21,770 bases of DNA from Chitinispirillaceae bacterium (lineage in GTDB: Bacteria > Fibrobacterota > Chitinivibrionia > Chitinivibrionales > Chitinispirillaceae), in NCBI GenBank assembly GCA_016932075.1, contig JAFGDP010000076.1, positions 1 through 21,770 on the forward strand, written 5' to 3'. Shown here piece by piece: positions 1 through 7,850 of this stretch. Under the pieces are notes generated by a model. The model ran no database searches. It was given only the letters and a program-made list of their open reading frames with translations, and was not told the origin of the DNA. Position 1 is the first letter of the stretch; each line of letters begins with the position of its first letter. The translations under genes were made by a program, and so were the position numbers.

Positions 1-1158
1 ATGATTATTAAAAGAATGTTAAAAATTGATCCGGCTGTTACCAGCTTTTTATGGGGAGCCAGGCAGACAGGGAAAAGTACGCTTCTGCGAAACGAATTTC
101 CTGAATCGGATTATTACAATCTGCTGCTATCAACGACCTTTGCCCAGGTATCCCGGAATCCGGCAATCATCCGTGAACGATGCGAGGCCGGAAATGTGAC
201 AGGAGATAATCAGCAGTATCCGATCATCATCGACGAGGTACAGAAGTCTCCTGAACTTCTGGATGAAGTGCACTGGCTCATGGAACATAAGGGCTTGCGA
301 TTCGTGCTGTGCGGTTCCAGCGCTAGGACCCTCAAACGAAAACATGGGAACCTTCTCGGTGGAAGAGCGGCAAGGAACGTGCTGCATCCTTTTGTCTTTG
401 CGGAACTGCCGGAATTCGATCTTGTCCGGGCGATCAATCACGGGCTATTGCCCCCCCATTATTGCGCTGAAGATCCCAGGGAACGGCTTCTCGCGTATGT
501 CGGTGATTACCTTCAGGAGGAGATTTTAGCAGAAGCGTTGACCCGAAACATTGGAACGTTCAACCGGTTTCTGGAGGCGGCTTCCTTTTCAAACGGGGAG
601 TTGGTAAATTTTTCAAATATCGCCAGAGAGTGTAACATAAGTTCTGCTACCGTGAGAGGGTATTTTCAAATACTTGAAGACACGAATACCGGTTATTTCC
701 TTCCGGCATTCAGGAAGTCCTCAAAACGGCGGCAGATCGGAGTATCCAAGTTCTATTTTTTCGATATCGGCATTATCAATCACCTGACGCGCCGGGGCAG
801 AATAGAGCCCGGATCAGAGCTTTTCGGAAGGGCTTTCGAGCACCTGCTTTTTATGGAATTGCATGCCTATGCGCACTACTCACGCCTCCGTTTTCCGCTC
901 ACCTACTGGCGGACCGCCTCTGGGTATGAGGTTGACTTCATCATTGGAACGCACGAGATAGCTGTTGAAACCAAGGCGGTCCCCGCCGTTGCCTCGCACC
1001 ATCTCAAGGGGATCCGGGCCTTTAAGCAGGAGTTCGCATCACGCCGGTATATTGTCGTTTCGCTTGACCCTGAGCCGAGGAGAACGCCGGACAACATAGA
1101 GATCATGCCATGGAAGGTATTCCTTTCACAGTTATGGGTGGGCGATGTCATCAGGTGA
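1..1158 (+). CDS. AAA_14/DUF4143 family ATPase
   Basis: This is a 385-residue P-loop ATPase of the AAA_14 + DUF4143 type (COG1373-like). The Walker A motif GARQTGKST is at residues 19-27 and the Walker B segment IIIDEVQ has D78-E79. The C-terminal half carries the DUF4143 region with a PD-(D/E)XK-like signature: D312 in EVDF, then E323 and K325 in VETKA. Length and N-terminus (a short lead before the P-loop) are normal for the family, so the gene is probably complete, although the ATG is the first base of the window and an upstream start cannot be excluded. The physiological role of this family is poorly known; members are often found as scattered accessory genes. An intrinsic terminator follows directly, so it is probably its own transcription unit. 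A second, divergent member lies at 5254-6606. The family call is strong; no function is asserted. Confidence 0.9.
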   Translation: MIIKRMLKIDPAVTSFLWGARQTGKSTLLRNEFPESDYYNLLLSTTFAQVSRNPAIIRERCEAGNVTGDNQQYPIIIDEVQKSPELLDEVHWLMEHKGLRFVLCGSSARTLKRKHGNLLGGRAARNVLHPFVFAELPEFDLVRAINHGLLPPHYCAEDPRERLLAYVGDYLQEEILAEALTRNIGTFNRFLEAASFSNGELVNFSNIARECNISSATVRGYFQILEDTNTGYFLPAFRKSSKRRQIGVSKFYFFDIGIINHLTRRGRIEPGSELFGRAFEHLLFMELHAYAHYSRLRFPLTYWRTASGYEVDFIIGTHEIAVETKAVPAVASHHLKGIRAFKQEFASRRYIVVSLDPEPRRTPDNIEIMPWKVFLSQLWVGDVIR

Positions 1159-1178
1159 GGAGCATGGTTCCTCTTTTT
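1157..1178 (+). terminator. Intrinsic terminator after the first ATPase gene
   Basis: The stem GAGGAGC pairs with GTTCCTC (one G-T wobble) around a 3-base ATG loop and is followed immediately by TTTTT at 1174-1178. The 5' arm overlaps the TGA stop codon. This is a classical Rho-independent layout, and it separates the ATPase from the fibro-slime gene 100 bases downstream. Confidence 0.65.
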
Positions 1179-1279
1179 ACCACAAGAATAAACGGCAAAT
1201 GGTACATTAAACACTAATACTATAGGTACGGCTGTTCTATTCTAGTTTAATCGTTTTTTGCAGGATCTCAGGGGTTTTC

Positions 1280-4200
1280 ATGCCAAAGCTGTATTCATTG
1301 ATCCTTGCGCTTTTTCTGTTTCAAACCGCTTTTTCTCAAGTAACGGTTCATGTGCTCAATCCGTGGCGGAACAACACCTGCGATTGGCACCGAGACTCCT
1401 TACGAATGTCCGGAAACAATATCGTGGGTTACTATCCCGGTTCAGGTATGGCACCTGAAGGCGGCAGCTGGTTTTATTACGTGTACCCGCAGAGCAATGT
1501 GAATTTCATGTTGGTGAACTGGTGCGGACCTGACGTGTGGCAGGAGCGGGTGGAGTACAGATTTACTTTCAATCTTGACAGCATTTTAAATACATTCTCT
1601 GTCAGACCAAACGAGATATGGGTGACCATTCCGGATACTACTGGGCCGCCCATTATCACCGACCGGCCCCCGCTCGGGTGCAAGTGGATCTATTTCCTCA
1701 ATCCCTGGCCCATTGGCGCGCCCCTGGTCATGATCGAGGGGTTCGGCAGTCCTAAGATGCGCATGGACACCAGCATCACGCGGTGCGGCTGGTTCAAGTT
1801 CCCGTTTTACGGCGACCCTGCGACTGCGCGCGTCAAATTCATGAATTCTCTTGACAGTACGATATTTTCGAGCATCGGTATTGGAGATGGCGATTTTATC
1901 AGCTTGTCGGCGACGTTTGCAGCAAGCGACACTGCTTGGGTCCTTGCAATCCCGTATCCGACCGGCGTGGCGGCGGTGTATCCGGCCTATCCCGGGAAAT
2001 CGGCGGTCTGCGAAAAGACCCTGCTTCTCGCGACCACCCTGCGCGACTGGGATACCACGCACCCGGACTTCGGCGTCGGCGAATCCAAACAGGGGTGCGG
2101 AGCGGACAAGAGCTACAACGCCATAACCCCTGGCATTGCACAGCGCCAGCTCGACGCAAACGGAAAACCGCAGCTCGGTACCAGCACCTGTCCGGTGGAC
2201 CGTTTCAACTGGTTTACCACGGAAACAGTGTCAGGCCAGTATATCAATGCAATCTGCCATAACCTGAAACTGACCAAGAACGAAGACGGGTTGTTTGAAT
2301 ACGACACCGCCTATTTTTATCCGGCCGATACGTTCCGTTACCTGGATAGCAACCGCACGGTCCCGAACCCCAGGTACGGCGGCGGTCAGGACAACAACGG
2401 GTTTCCGCATAACTACTACTTCACCATGGAGCTTGCCGCGCAATTCGAGTACCGCAAGGGTCAGACATTCTATTTCCGCGGTGATGATGACGTCTGGGTG
2501 TTCATCAACAACCGACTCGTTGTTGATATCGGCGGTATCCATAATCCTTGCGAAGGACTGGTCAAGCTCGACACCATGGGCCTCACCGTGGGCAATACCT
2601 ACAGCTTCAAGCTTTTTTTCTGCGAGCGCAACTGCTGCGGCTCCAACTTCAGGATGGTCACCTCCCTTAACCTCAAGACCACTTCGAGCCTTTTTACCAT
2701 TGTCACCAACATCCCGCCCAACATCCAGCGGTTCGACATGAAGGAAAAGATCTCAAAGAACAACCTGTCCTGCGATCCCGGCGAGACGGTCATTGACACG
2801 CAGCCGGCGATCATGGACTTTTTCATCGAGGGTCCACCGTTTCCGGCAAATCCGCCTACCAGGCTTACAGCAGGCACCTCGTACGGTGGCATCACGATCA
2901 TAGGCGATACAACCGTGATTCTCGATACCACGGCCATTACCGGCCTTCCGCCGGGCGACTACCTGATCAGGTACTTTCTGCGCAGCGACCATTCCCAGGG
3001 CGGCACTATTCCGTTTACCATAAGCGCTTTGCCGCCTGACCATGTGGACCTGCTGACCGATGACGTAATCCTCGATCCTGCGGCAGACGCGCAGGTGGAT
3101 TCCATCGTGATCGGCATGATCGAGACCAATGTAGAAGCGTACGCCGTGGTGCGCGATGCCGAGCAGAACTACCTCAATCATGCGCCTGATCCGGATTGGA
3201 CCGTGCGCGATCCGAATGTCGCGACCGTGGCCCGTCACGCCACTGATGCCTCGCGCTGCATTCTGACCAAGGTCAATGCAGGCACGACGTGGCTCGTGGT
3301 GAACCAGTCTGGCCTGAAACCTGATTCAACGCTGGTCATCACGTATGTGCTGCCCCAGCATCCGGTCATCGTGTCCGGGGTCATGCTTGACGAAAACGCC
3401 GACCTGGTGCCGGAGCTTCTCAGGCTCGGGCTGTCGGACACGTTCAAGACCGACCAGCGGCTCGATTCAGTGGTGGTCGCGTACAAGGGGCTGCTCATCA
3501 CGGTGCCCGCGTCCCTGGTGACCATGCAGGGCACGCAGCTTGACGTGCCGGTCCCTGCAAGCGTGGGCATTGACGGAAGGCCCACCGGGACCGCCACGAT
3601 CCACATGACCGTGGGAACCGACGCAAAGAGCCATTCCCGGGCATTTACCGACGGCGTGTGTCCGGCCGTTATCAAGGCCGACGTGCTTGAAAACGACGGC
3701 TCCAACCCGGACGTGCTGTTTCTGACCTTCAGCGAGCCGCTCACCGTCGCTTCCATCGTGGGCAGGCAGCTCCAGCTTCTCAAACAGGGAACAGCCGATA
3801 CCCTGGCGCTTATCATTACCCTTATCCTTGGCCAGACCAATGATTCCACGTTCACGGTGCAGATCGCAGCCTCTGATCCCAAGGCAATTCCAGGCGACAG
3901 CCTCAGGCTCATACCCGGCAGCGTGGGCGGTACGCTCACCGACAAGGAGGGGAACAAGGCCCACCTGCTCAACCGGCCGGTCGTCATCGGATTCCGGCCC
4001 GGCGCAGCATCCATTGCGGCGGCCTGGTATCACGACACTGACGCCGACGGTATACTCGACAGCGTGGTGGTCTGCTTCAAGCGCAAAGTCGAGCCGGCGG
4101 AAATCGATACGGCAAGGATCAATCGGGACTCGCGGCAGTTCAGGATGCCCTTCTCCGTAAGCACCCGGTTGGGCGATTCGACCTACCGGATACCGATCGG

Positions 4201-5032
4201 CGATGCGACGAACCGGCTGACCACGATCAGCACGCGCGGCGCCATGGACCTGACCGTCACCTACCATGATTTCCCGGATGTTCAGCGAAACGCAATAGTG
4301 GTTGACAGGGCCGCGCCGGTGATCAAGTCCGCACAACTTATCCCCGGGCCTTTAACCGCGACCAATACACGGGGTACCGACACGCTTATTGTGACCTTTT
4401 CCGAAGCAGTGGATGAAATCCAGCATATGAATCCGTTTTTCCTCTCTTCAAAGGAGGGCGGACATCGATACAGTTTTACCCTGCTATACGAAGGGCCAGA
4501 CCCTAAAAAAGAGATATACTCCTACCGGTTTGTGGTGCAGTCGATTGATAATCCGCAGGTACCGTTTGCCTCTGCCGGCGATACCATATGGATCAATTCC
4601 ACGGCAGGCGTGAGTGACAGCCTCGGCGTGGCGCAGACCAATCCAAACAACAGACGAGTCCTGCTTCAGGTCGAGTGGCCTAAGGCGGTTTGGAGGATCA
4701 GCATTACCAATAATCCTTTTATTCCGAATGTTACGTCTATCCCGAAACAATACGGCGGAGGCTATGGCACCGCTGTTATTGCCAGGCCAACCACACCGGT
4801 TGACGAGGAAAAGACTTTTCTGCGCATGACGATCTATGATGCCGTGGGAAACATCCTGCTTTCCTCGGATTTTATAAAAGGCGCCGGCGTGTATTACTTC
4901 AAATGGAATGGACACAACAAAGCCAACCGGCTGGTCGGTGCCGGTACCTACCTTGCCCTGATAAAGATCAATGAGGGTCCGGGCAGGGTGTCGACAGAGA
5001 CCGTGCGGCTAGGGGTGAAGAGGAAGAAGTAG
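1280..5032 (+). CDS. Secreted fibro-slime domain protein with FlgD-like C-terminal domain
   Basis: This is a 1250-residue exported protein. Residues 1-20 form a signal peptide (hydrophobic LILALFLFQTAFS). The start ATG is preceded by AGGGG at good spacing. Residues 20-235 hold two tandem aromatic-rich modules, each beginning with a motif of the LNPW type, resembling carbohydrate-binding beta modules seen with fibro-slime proteins. Residues about 245-470 are the fibro-slime domain (TIGR02148-like), with GGGQDNNGFPHNYYFTMEL and GDDDVWVFINNRLVVDIGG and several cysteines. The rest is a string of Ig-like beta domains, including two with the LTFSEPL/VTFSEAV motif and a calcium-loop-like DTDADGILD at residues 919-927. 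Residues about 1175-1245 resemble the FlgD Ig-like domain (IYDAVGNIL, then GHN and VGAGTYLA), and the protein ends in KRKK. A role in surface adhesion or extracellular matrix is inferred. The C-terminal domain may be a sorting or anchoring signal, which the sequence alone cannot prove. Confidence 0.88.
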   Translation: MPKLYSLILALFLFQTAFSQVTVHVLNPWRNNTCDWHRDSLRMSGNNIVGYYPGSGMAPEGGSWFYYVYPQSNVNFMLVNWCGPDVWQERVEYRFTFNLDSILNTFSVRPNEIWVTIPDTTGPPIITDRPPLGCKWIYFLNPWPIGAPLVMIEGFGSPKMRMDTSITRCGWFKFPFYGDPATARVKFMNSLDSTIFSSIGIGDGDFISLSATFAASDTAWVLAIPYPTGVAAVYPAYPGKSAVCEKTLLLATTLRDWDTTHPDFGVGESKQGCGADKSYNAITPGIAQRQLDANGKPQLGTSTCPVDRFNWFTTETVSGQYINAICHNLKLTKNEDGLFEYDTAYFYPADTFRYLDSNRTVPNPRYGGGQDNNGFPHNYYFTMELAAQFEYRKGQTFYFRGDDDVWVFINNRLVVDIGGIHNPCEGLVKLDTMGLTVGNTYSFKLFFCERNCCGSNFRMVTSLNLKTTSSLFTIVTNIPPNIQRFDMKEKISKNNLSCDPGETVIDTQPAIMDFFIEGPPFPANPPTRLTAGTSYGGITIIGDTTVILDTTAITGLPPGDYLIRYFLRSDHSQGGTIPFTISALPPDHVDLLTDDVILDPAADAQVDSIVIGMIETNVEAYAVVRDAEQNYLNHAPDPDWTVRDPNVATVARHATDASRCILTKVNAGTTWLVVNQSGLKPDSTLVITYVLPQHPVIVSGVMLDENADLVPELLRLGLSDTFKTDQRLDSVVVAYKGLLITVPASLVTMQGTQLDVPVPASVGIDGRPTGTATIHMTVGTDAKSHSRAFTDGVCPAVIKADVLENDGSNPDVLFLTFSEPLTVASIVGRQLQLLKQGTADTLALIITLILGQTNDSTFTVQIAASDPKAIPGDSLRLIPGSVGGTLTDKEGNKAHLLNRPVVIGFRPGAASIAAAWYHDTDADGILDSVVVCFKRKVEPAEIDTARINRDSRQFRMPFSVSTRLGDSTYRIPIGDATNRLTTISTRGAMDLTVTYHDFPDVQRNAIVVDRAAPVIKSAQLIPGPLTATNTRGTDTLIVTFSEAVDEIQHMNPFFLSSKEGGHRYSFTLLYEGPDPKKEIYSYRFVVQSIDNPQVPFASAGDTIWINSTAGVSDSLGVAQTNPNNRRVLLQVEWPKAVWRISITNNPFIPNVTSIPKQYGGGYGTAVIARPTTPVDEEKTFLRMTIYDAVGNILLSSDFIKGAGVYYFKWNGHNKANRLVGAGTYLALIKINEGPGRVSTETVRLGVKRKK

Positions 5033-5113
5033 GGAAATCTCACCTATAAACATCTCCGTATTACTCATTAATCTTTGTTGATCTTAGTCCCTCTGCACCG
5101 GCGGCGACTATAG

Positions 5114-5173
5114 TGAACGTCGAAAGTTCATGGTACGTTACGTTATTTCTGACGTCCACAATAATCCCGTCAG
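5114..5173 (+). promoter_or_regulatory. Two inverted repeats upstream of a promoter (possible operators)
   Basis: TGAAC-N7-GTTCA lies at 5114-5130 and CTGACG-N13-CGTCAG at 5149-5173, with a short tandem ACGTTACGTTA between them. They sit in the 221-base gap between the fibro-slime gene and the second ATPase gene, just upstream of the -35 box at 5183. Short inverted repeats arise by chance, so an operator role is only a suggestion. The rest of this gap holds nothing else that I recognise apart from the promoter. Confidence 0.3.
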
Positions 5174-5182
5174 TAAAGAATG

Positions 5183-5211
5183 TTGTTTTTACATGATATT
5201 TATGGTATATT
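5183..5211 (+). promoter_or_regulatory. Sigma70-type promoter for the second ATPase gene
   Basis: A -35 box TTGTTT (5183-5188) is separated by exactly 17 bases from a -10 box TATATT (5206-5211) in an AT-rich gap. Transcription would start near 5218, giving a leader of about 35 bases before the ATG at 5254. No intrinsic terminator was seen after the preceding fibro-slime gene, so read-through is also possible. Confidence 0.5.
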
Positions 5212-5253
5212 TGGAACAAAACATCTATAATACCAGGTTATTAATGTCAAATA

Positions 5254-6606
5254 ATGGAAATTATGAGAAGATCTATTGAAAAATATCTTGTTTCATGGAA
5301 AAACAGTGCTCATCGGCTGCCGCTTCTTATGCGGGGTGCACGTCAGGTGGGAAAGTCATATACTATAGAAAAATTCGGCAAGGAGTGGTTTGAGAATTGC
5401 GTAACGGCCAATTTTGATCTGTATCCGAAATTCGCCTCCTGTTTTGCCGGGTCCCTGGAACCCAAAGAGGTCTGCGCTGCTATTTCCGTTATGGCCGCGC
5501 AGGAGATCATTCCGGGAAAAACGCTTCTGTTTCTTGATGAGATCCAGCAGTGTCCCCGCGCCATTGGTGCGCTGCGCTATTTTTATGAGAAAATGCCGGC
5601 CCTTCACGTGATCGGTGCCGGTTCACTTCTGGAATTCGCAATGTCGGCGGATGAGGTTCGCATGCCCGTTGGCCGGATTCAGTATCTGTTCATGTATCCG
5701 CTCACCTTTGCCGAATACATCGAGGCGTCAGGCCATACGCCGGCCCTTCGCGCCGTATCAGACCATGAGCCGCTCGCGTCATATACGGAGGCGGAACATG
5801 AGCACCTGCTTTCGCTTCTCAAGTCATATCTGGTTATTGGCGGAATGCCGGCGGTTGTCCGGGAGTATCTCGCTGCTGGGAACATGGTCCTCTGCAACCG
5901 GATGCAAGCATCCATCGCCCAGACCTACCGGGATGATTTCGGCAAATATGCCTCGCGCGCACGCATTGCGCACCTTCAGAACGTATTTGCCGCGGTACCG
6001 AAAATGGTGGGTCGGAAATTCAAATACACGTCGGTTGACACGACCGTGCATTCCCGCGAGATCAAGACCGCGCTCGAGCTCCTTGAAAAGGCCGGTGTTG
6101 TATATCGGGTGAAGCAGACGTCCGGCTCCGGGCTTCCCCTTGAAGCCGGCGCGAGCGAGCGCAATTTCAAGGTCGTGTTTCTCGACGTTGGACTCATGCA
6201 GCATCTGTGCGGCCTGACCGGCGAGTTGCTCGGTGCGGACGATATCCTTGCCGTGCATGCCGGAGCCGTTGCCGAACAGTTCGCGGGCCAGGAGCTGGTC
6301 GCCCACACCGACCCGTTCATGCGGCCGGGATTGTATTACTGGGCAAGGGAAGCGCGAACCAGCAGCGCGGAAGTTGACTATCTCGTGCCCTCAGGATCAA
6401 AGGTGCTTCCCCTTGAAGTCAAGGCAGGGAAAGGCGGCACCTTGCGCAGCCTGCGGCTTTTTTTTCAGGAATACGCTTCACCCCTCGGCATCCGCGTTTC
6501 GCAACACAATCTCTCATACGACGGCAGAATTCTTTCAATGCCGCTCTATGCGCTGCAGGGATTGGACCGCACGCTCCAGGCGGTTCTGCAGGGACCGCAC
6601 GCATGA
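5254..6606 (+). CDS. AAA_14/DUF4143 family ATPase (second copy)
   Basis: This is a 450-residue member of the same AAA_14 + DUF4143 family as the first gene. The Walker A motif GARQVGKS is at residues 28-35 and the Walker B segment LLFLDEIQQ has D95-E96. The MYPLTFAEYIEASG segment is characteristic of this family. The C-terminal nuclease-like motif has D375 (EVDYL), E388 and K390 (LEVKAG). An in-frame ATG three codons further in (5263) is an equally plausible start. The protein differs considerably from the first copy, so this looks like two independent family members rather than a recent duplication. The role is unknown; a mobile or defence-associated function is sometimes suspected for this family but is not shown here. 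Confidence 0.9.
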   Translation: MEIMRRSIEKYLVSWKNSAHRLPLLMRGARQVGKSYTIEKFGKEWFENCVTANFDLYPKFASCFAGSLEPKEVCAAISVMAAQEIIPGKTLLFLDEIQQCPRAIGALRYFYEKMPALHVIGAGSLLEFAMSADEVRMPVGRIQYLFMYPLTFAEYIEASGHTPALRAVSDHEPLASYTEAEHEHLLSLLKSYLVIGGMPAVVREYLAAGNMVLCNRMQASIAQTYRDDFGKYASRARIAHLQNVFAAVPKMVGRKFKYTSVDTTVHSREIKTALELLEKAGVVYRVKQTSGSGLPLEAGASERNFKVVFLDVGLMQHLCGLTGELLGADDILAVHAGAVAEQFAGQELVAHTDPFMRPGLYYWAREARTSSAEVDYLVPSGSKVLPLEVKAGKGGTLRSLRLFFQEYASPLGIRVSQHNLSYDGRILSMPLYALQGLDRTLQAVLQGPHA

Positions 6607-6631
6607 TTGCTCCGCAAGCCTAATGAACAGT

Positions 6632-6660
6632 CCTGTCTTTAAATTTTGATTTAGGACAGG
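6632..6660. repeat. Hairpin-forming inverted repeat in an intergenic gap
   Basis: CCTGTC, a one-base bulge and TTAAAT pair with ATTTAG and GACAGG around a TTTG loop, giving a stem of about 12 base pairs. It lies between the second ATPase gene and the PAAR gene. Neither strand has a T-run after the stem, so it is not a standard Rho-independent terminator. An AT-rich TATATATT box at 6703-6710 lies upstream of the PAAR gene, but I see no convincing -35 box for it. Confidence 0.45.
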
Positions 6661-6726
6661 GAGAAAAAGCCCTTCGCTCAAGTACACTTTCTTTATTCAC
6701 GCTATATATTTTTAAAAGGCACGTTT

Positions 6727-7818
6727 ATGGGAAAACCAGCAGCACGACTCGGTGACATGACTGCTCACGGCGGGACCATTACCGGTCCCGGCGTGCCGAC
6801 CGTTTTAATCGGCGGCATGCCTGCGGCCACCCTGGGTGATATGCATGTCTGCCCTATGGTGACCCCTGCGCCCGCGCCGGTCCCGCATGTCGGCGGCCCG
6901 ATCACGCTCGGCTCAACCGGCGTGCTCATCGGCGGCAAGCCTGCCGCGCGCATGGGTGACATGGCAGTGTGCGTGGGTCCGCCCAGCTCCATCATTCTCG
7001 GGTGCATGACCGTGCTCATCGGCGAGGCAGGCGGCGGTGGTGGGGGTGGAGGAGGCGGTGGTGGCGCAGGCGCAGGCGGCGGCAGCGCGGCAGCCGGCGC
7101 CCTGACATCAGCCTCACTGGCCGGCCAGGCCCCGCAGGAGAGCCAGGTGGGCGACGATTTCCTCGACGTGACCTTTGTGGACAAGGCCAACCTTCCAATC
7201 GGCGGTATACGGTATGTGCTTGCCTACCCTGACGGCACAAAGTCAGGCGGCGTGCTCGGCGGCACCATAAAAAGAACCAGCGTGCCCCAGGGCAACTACA
7301 CCATCACGCTGCGGGGAATCGTGAATGCCCAGTGGTCAGCGCGCGAGGCTGATGTCGGTAAACCAGTGACCCTCAAAGTCGATACGGTTGGCGTGGAGAA
7401 CGGGGAAAAAGCCATTCTCGACATCTTTGTCCGCGACGGTAACTACACCGATCACCTGCTCGAAACCATCGAAGCCCAGGTGAACGGGGACAAAATAGAA
7501 AAACAGTGGACCATGCAGGTGGATGAGAAATACCTGAATATCTGCTCGGTCAAGGAGTCAAAGAAGAAATTTTCCCGCCCGTTTTTCTTTTTCAGGGTGC
7601 GGATAGGGGAGCTGGGGGAGCAGTCGGGGATACTGTATTATAGCGATTGGATCGAAATTGTATTAAAAGACGACAAGGGAAAGAATATCCAGAACAAACA
7701 GGTTGAGGTTGTTCTCCCTACTGGTGAAATACGGAAAAGTAAACTTGACAGTCAGGGTAAAGCCAAATTGCAAAAAGCCATTCCTGGGAAGATGAAAATC
7801 AAATTTAATCCTAAATGA
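6727..7818 (+). CDS. PAAR-domain spike-tip protein with transthyretin-like modules
   Basis: This is a 363-residue protein. Residues 1-97 form a PAAR domain, with repeated GKPAARLGD / GGMPAATLGD / GGKPAARMGD turns and candidate zinc ligands H14, H40, H54 and C82. PAAR proteins form the sharpened tip of type VI secretion and related contractile injection spikes and recruit cargo. Residues about 99-125 are a long Gly/Ala-rich flexible linker. Two beta-rich modules follow: one at about 140-190 and a C-terminal one at about 303-360 of the pattern EIVLKDDKGK then VVLPTGE then LDSQGKAKL. I recognise the C-terminal one as a transthyretin-like tail common on T6SS spike-associated proteins. AAGG lies 7 bases before the ATG. 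Base composition falls from about 63% GC around 7200 to about 40% from about 7630, close to the start of the last module. There is no N-terminal transmembrane (prePAAR) segment. It probably begins the effector operon. Confidence 0.92.
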   Translation: MGKPAARLGDMTAHGGTITGPGVPTVLIGGMPAATLGDMHVCPMVTPAPAPVPHVGGPITLGSTGVLIGGKPAARMGDMAVCVGPPSSIILGCMTVLIGEAGGGGGGGGGGGGAGAGGGSAAAGALTSASLAGQAPQESQVGDDFLDVTFVDKANLPIGGIRYVLAYPDGTKSGGVLGGTIKRTSVPQGNYTITLRGIVNAQWSAREADVGKPVTLKVDTVGVENGEKAILDIFVRDGNYTDHLLETIEAQVNGDKIEKQWTMQVDEKYLNICSVKESKKKFSRPFFFFRVRIGELGEQSGILYYSDWIEIVLKDDKGKNIQNKQVEVVLPTGEIRKSKLDSQGKAKLQKAIPGKMKIKFNPK

Positions 7819-7850
7819 TTGTTAATTCATAATAGGTGCATCATTTCACG

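Noticed and set aside
1218..1229. T7-like promoter string TAATACTATAGG upstream of the fibro-slime gene
   Set aside because: It lacks the central CGACTCAC portion of the T7 promoter, and no phage polymerase or phage gene is nearby; a chance AT-rich match.
6632..6660. Intrinsic terminator after the second ATPase gene
   Set aside because: The stem is good but no T-run follows on either strand, so it was recorded only as an inverted repeat.
6703..6710. -10-like TATATATT just before the PAAR gene
   Set aside because: No acceptable -35 box at 16-18 bases upstream, and the start site would fall on the ribosome binding site.
7836..7850. GTG start for the metzincin gene
   Set aside because: Possible, but AGG abuts the GTG with no spacing; the ATG at 7851 was preferred, though the evidence is weak for both.
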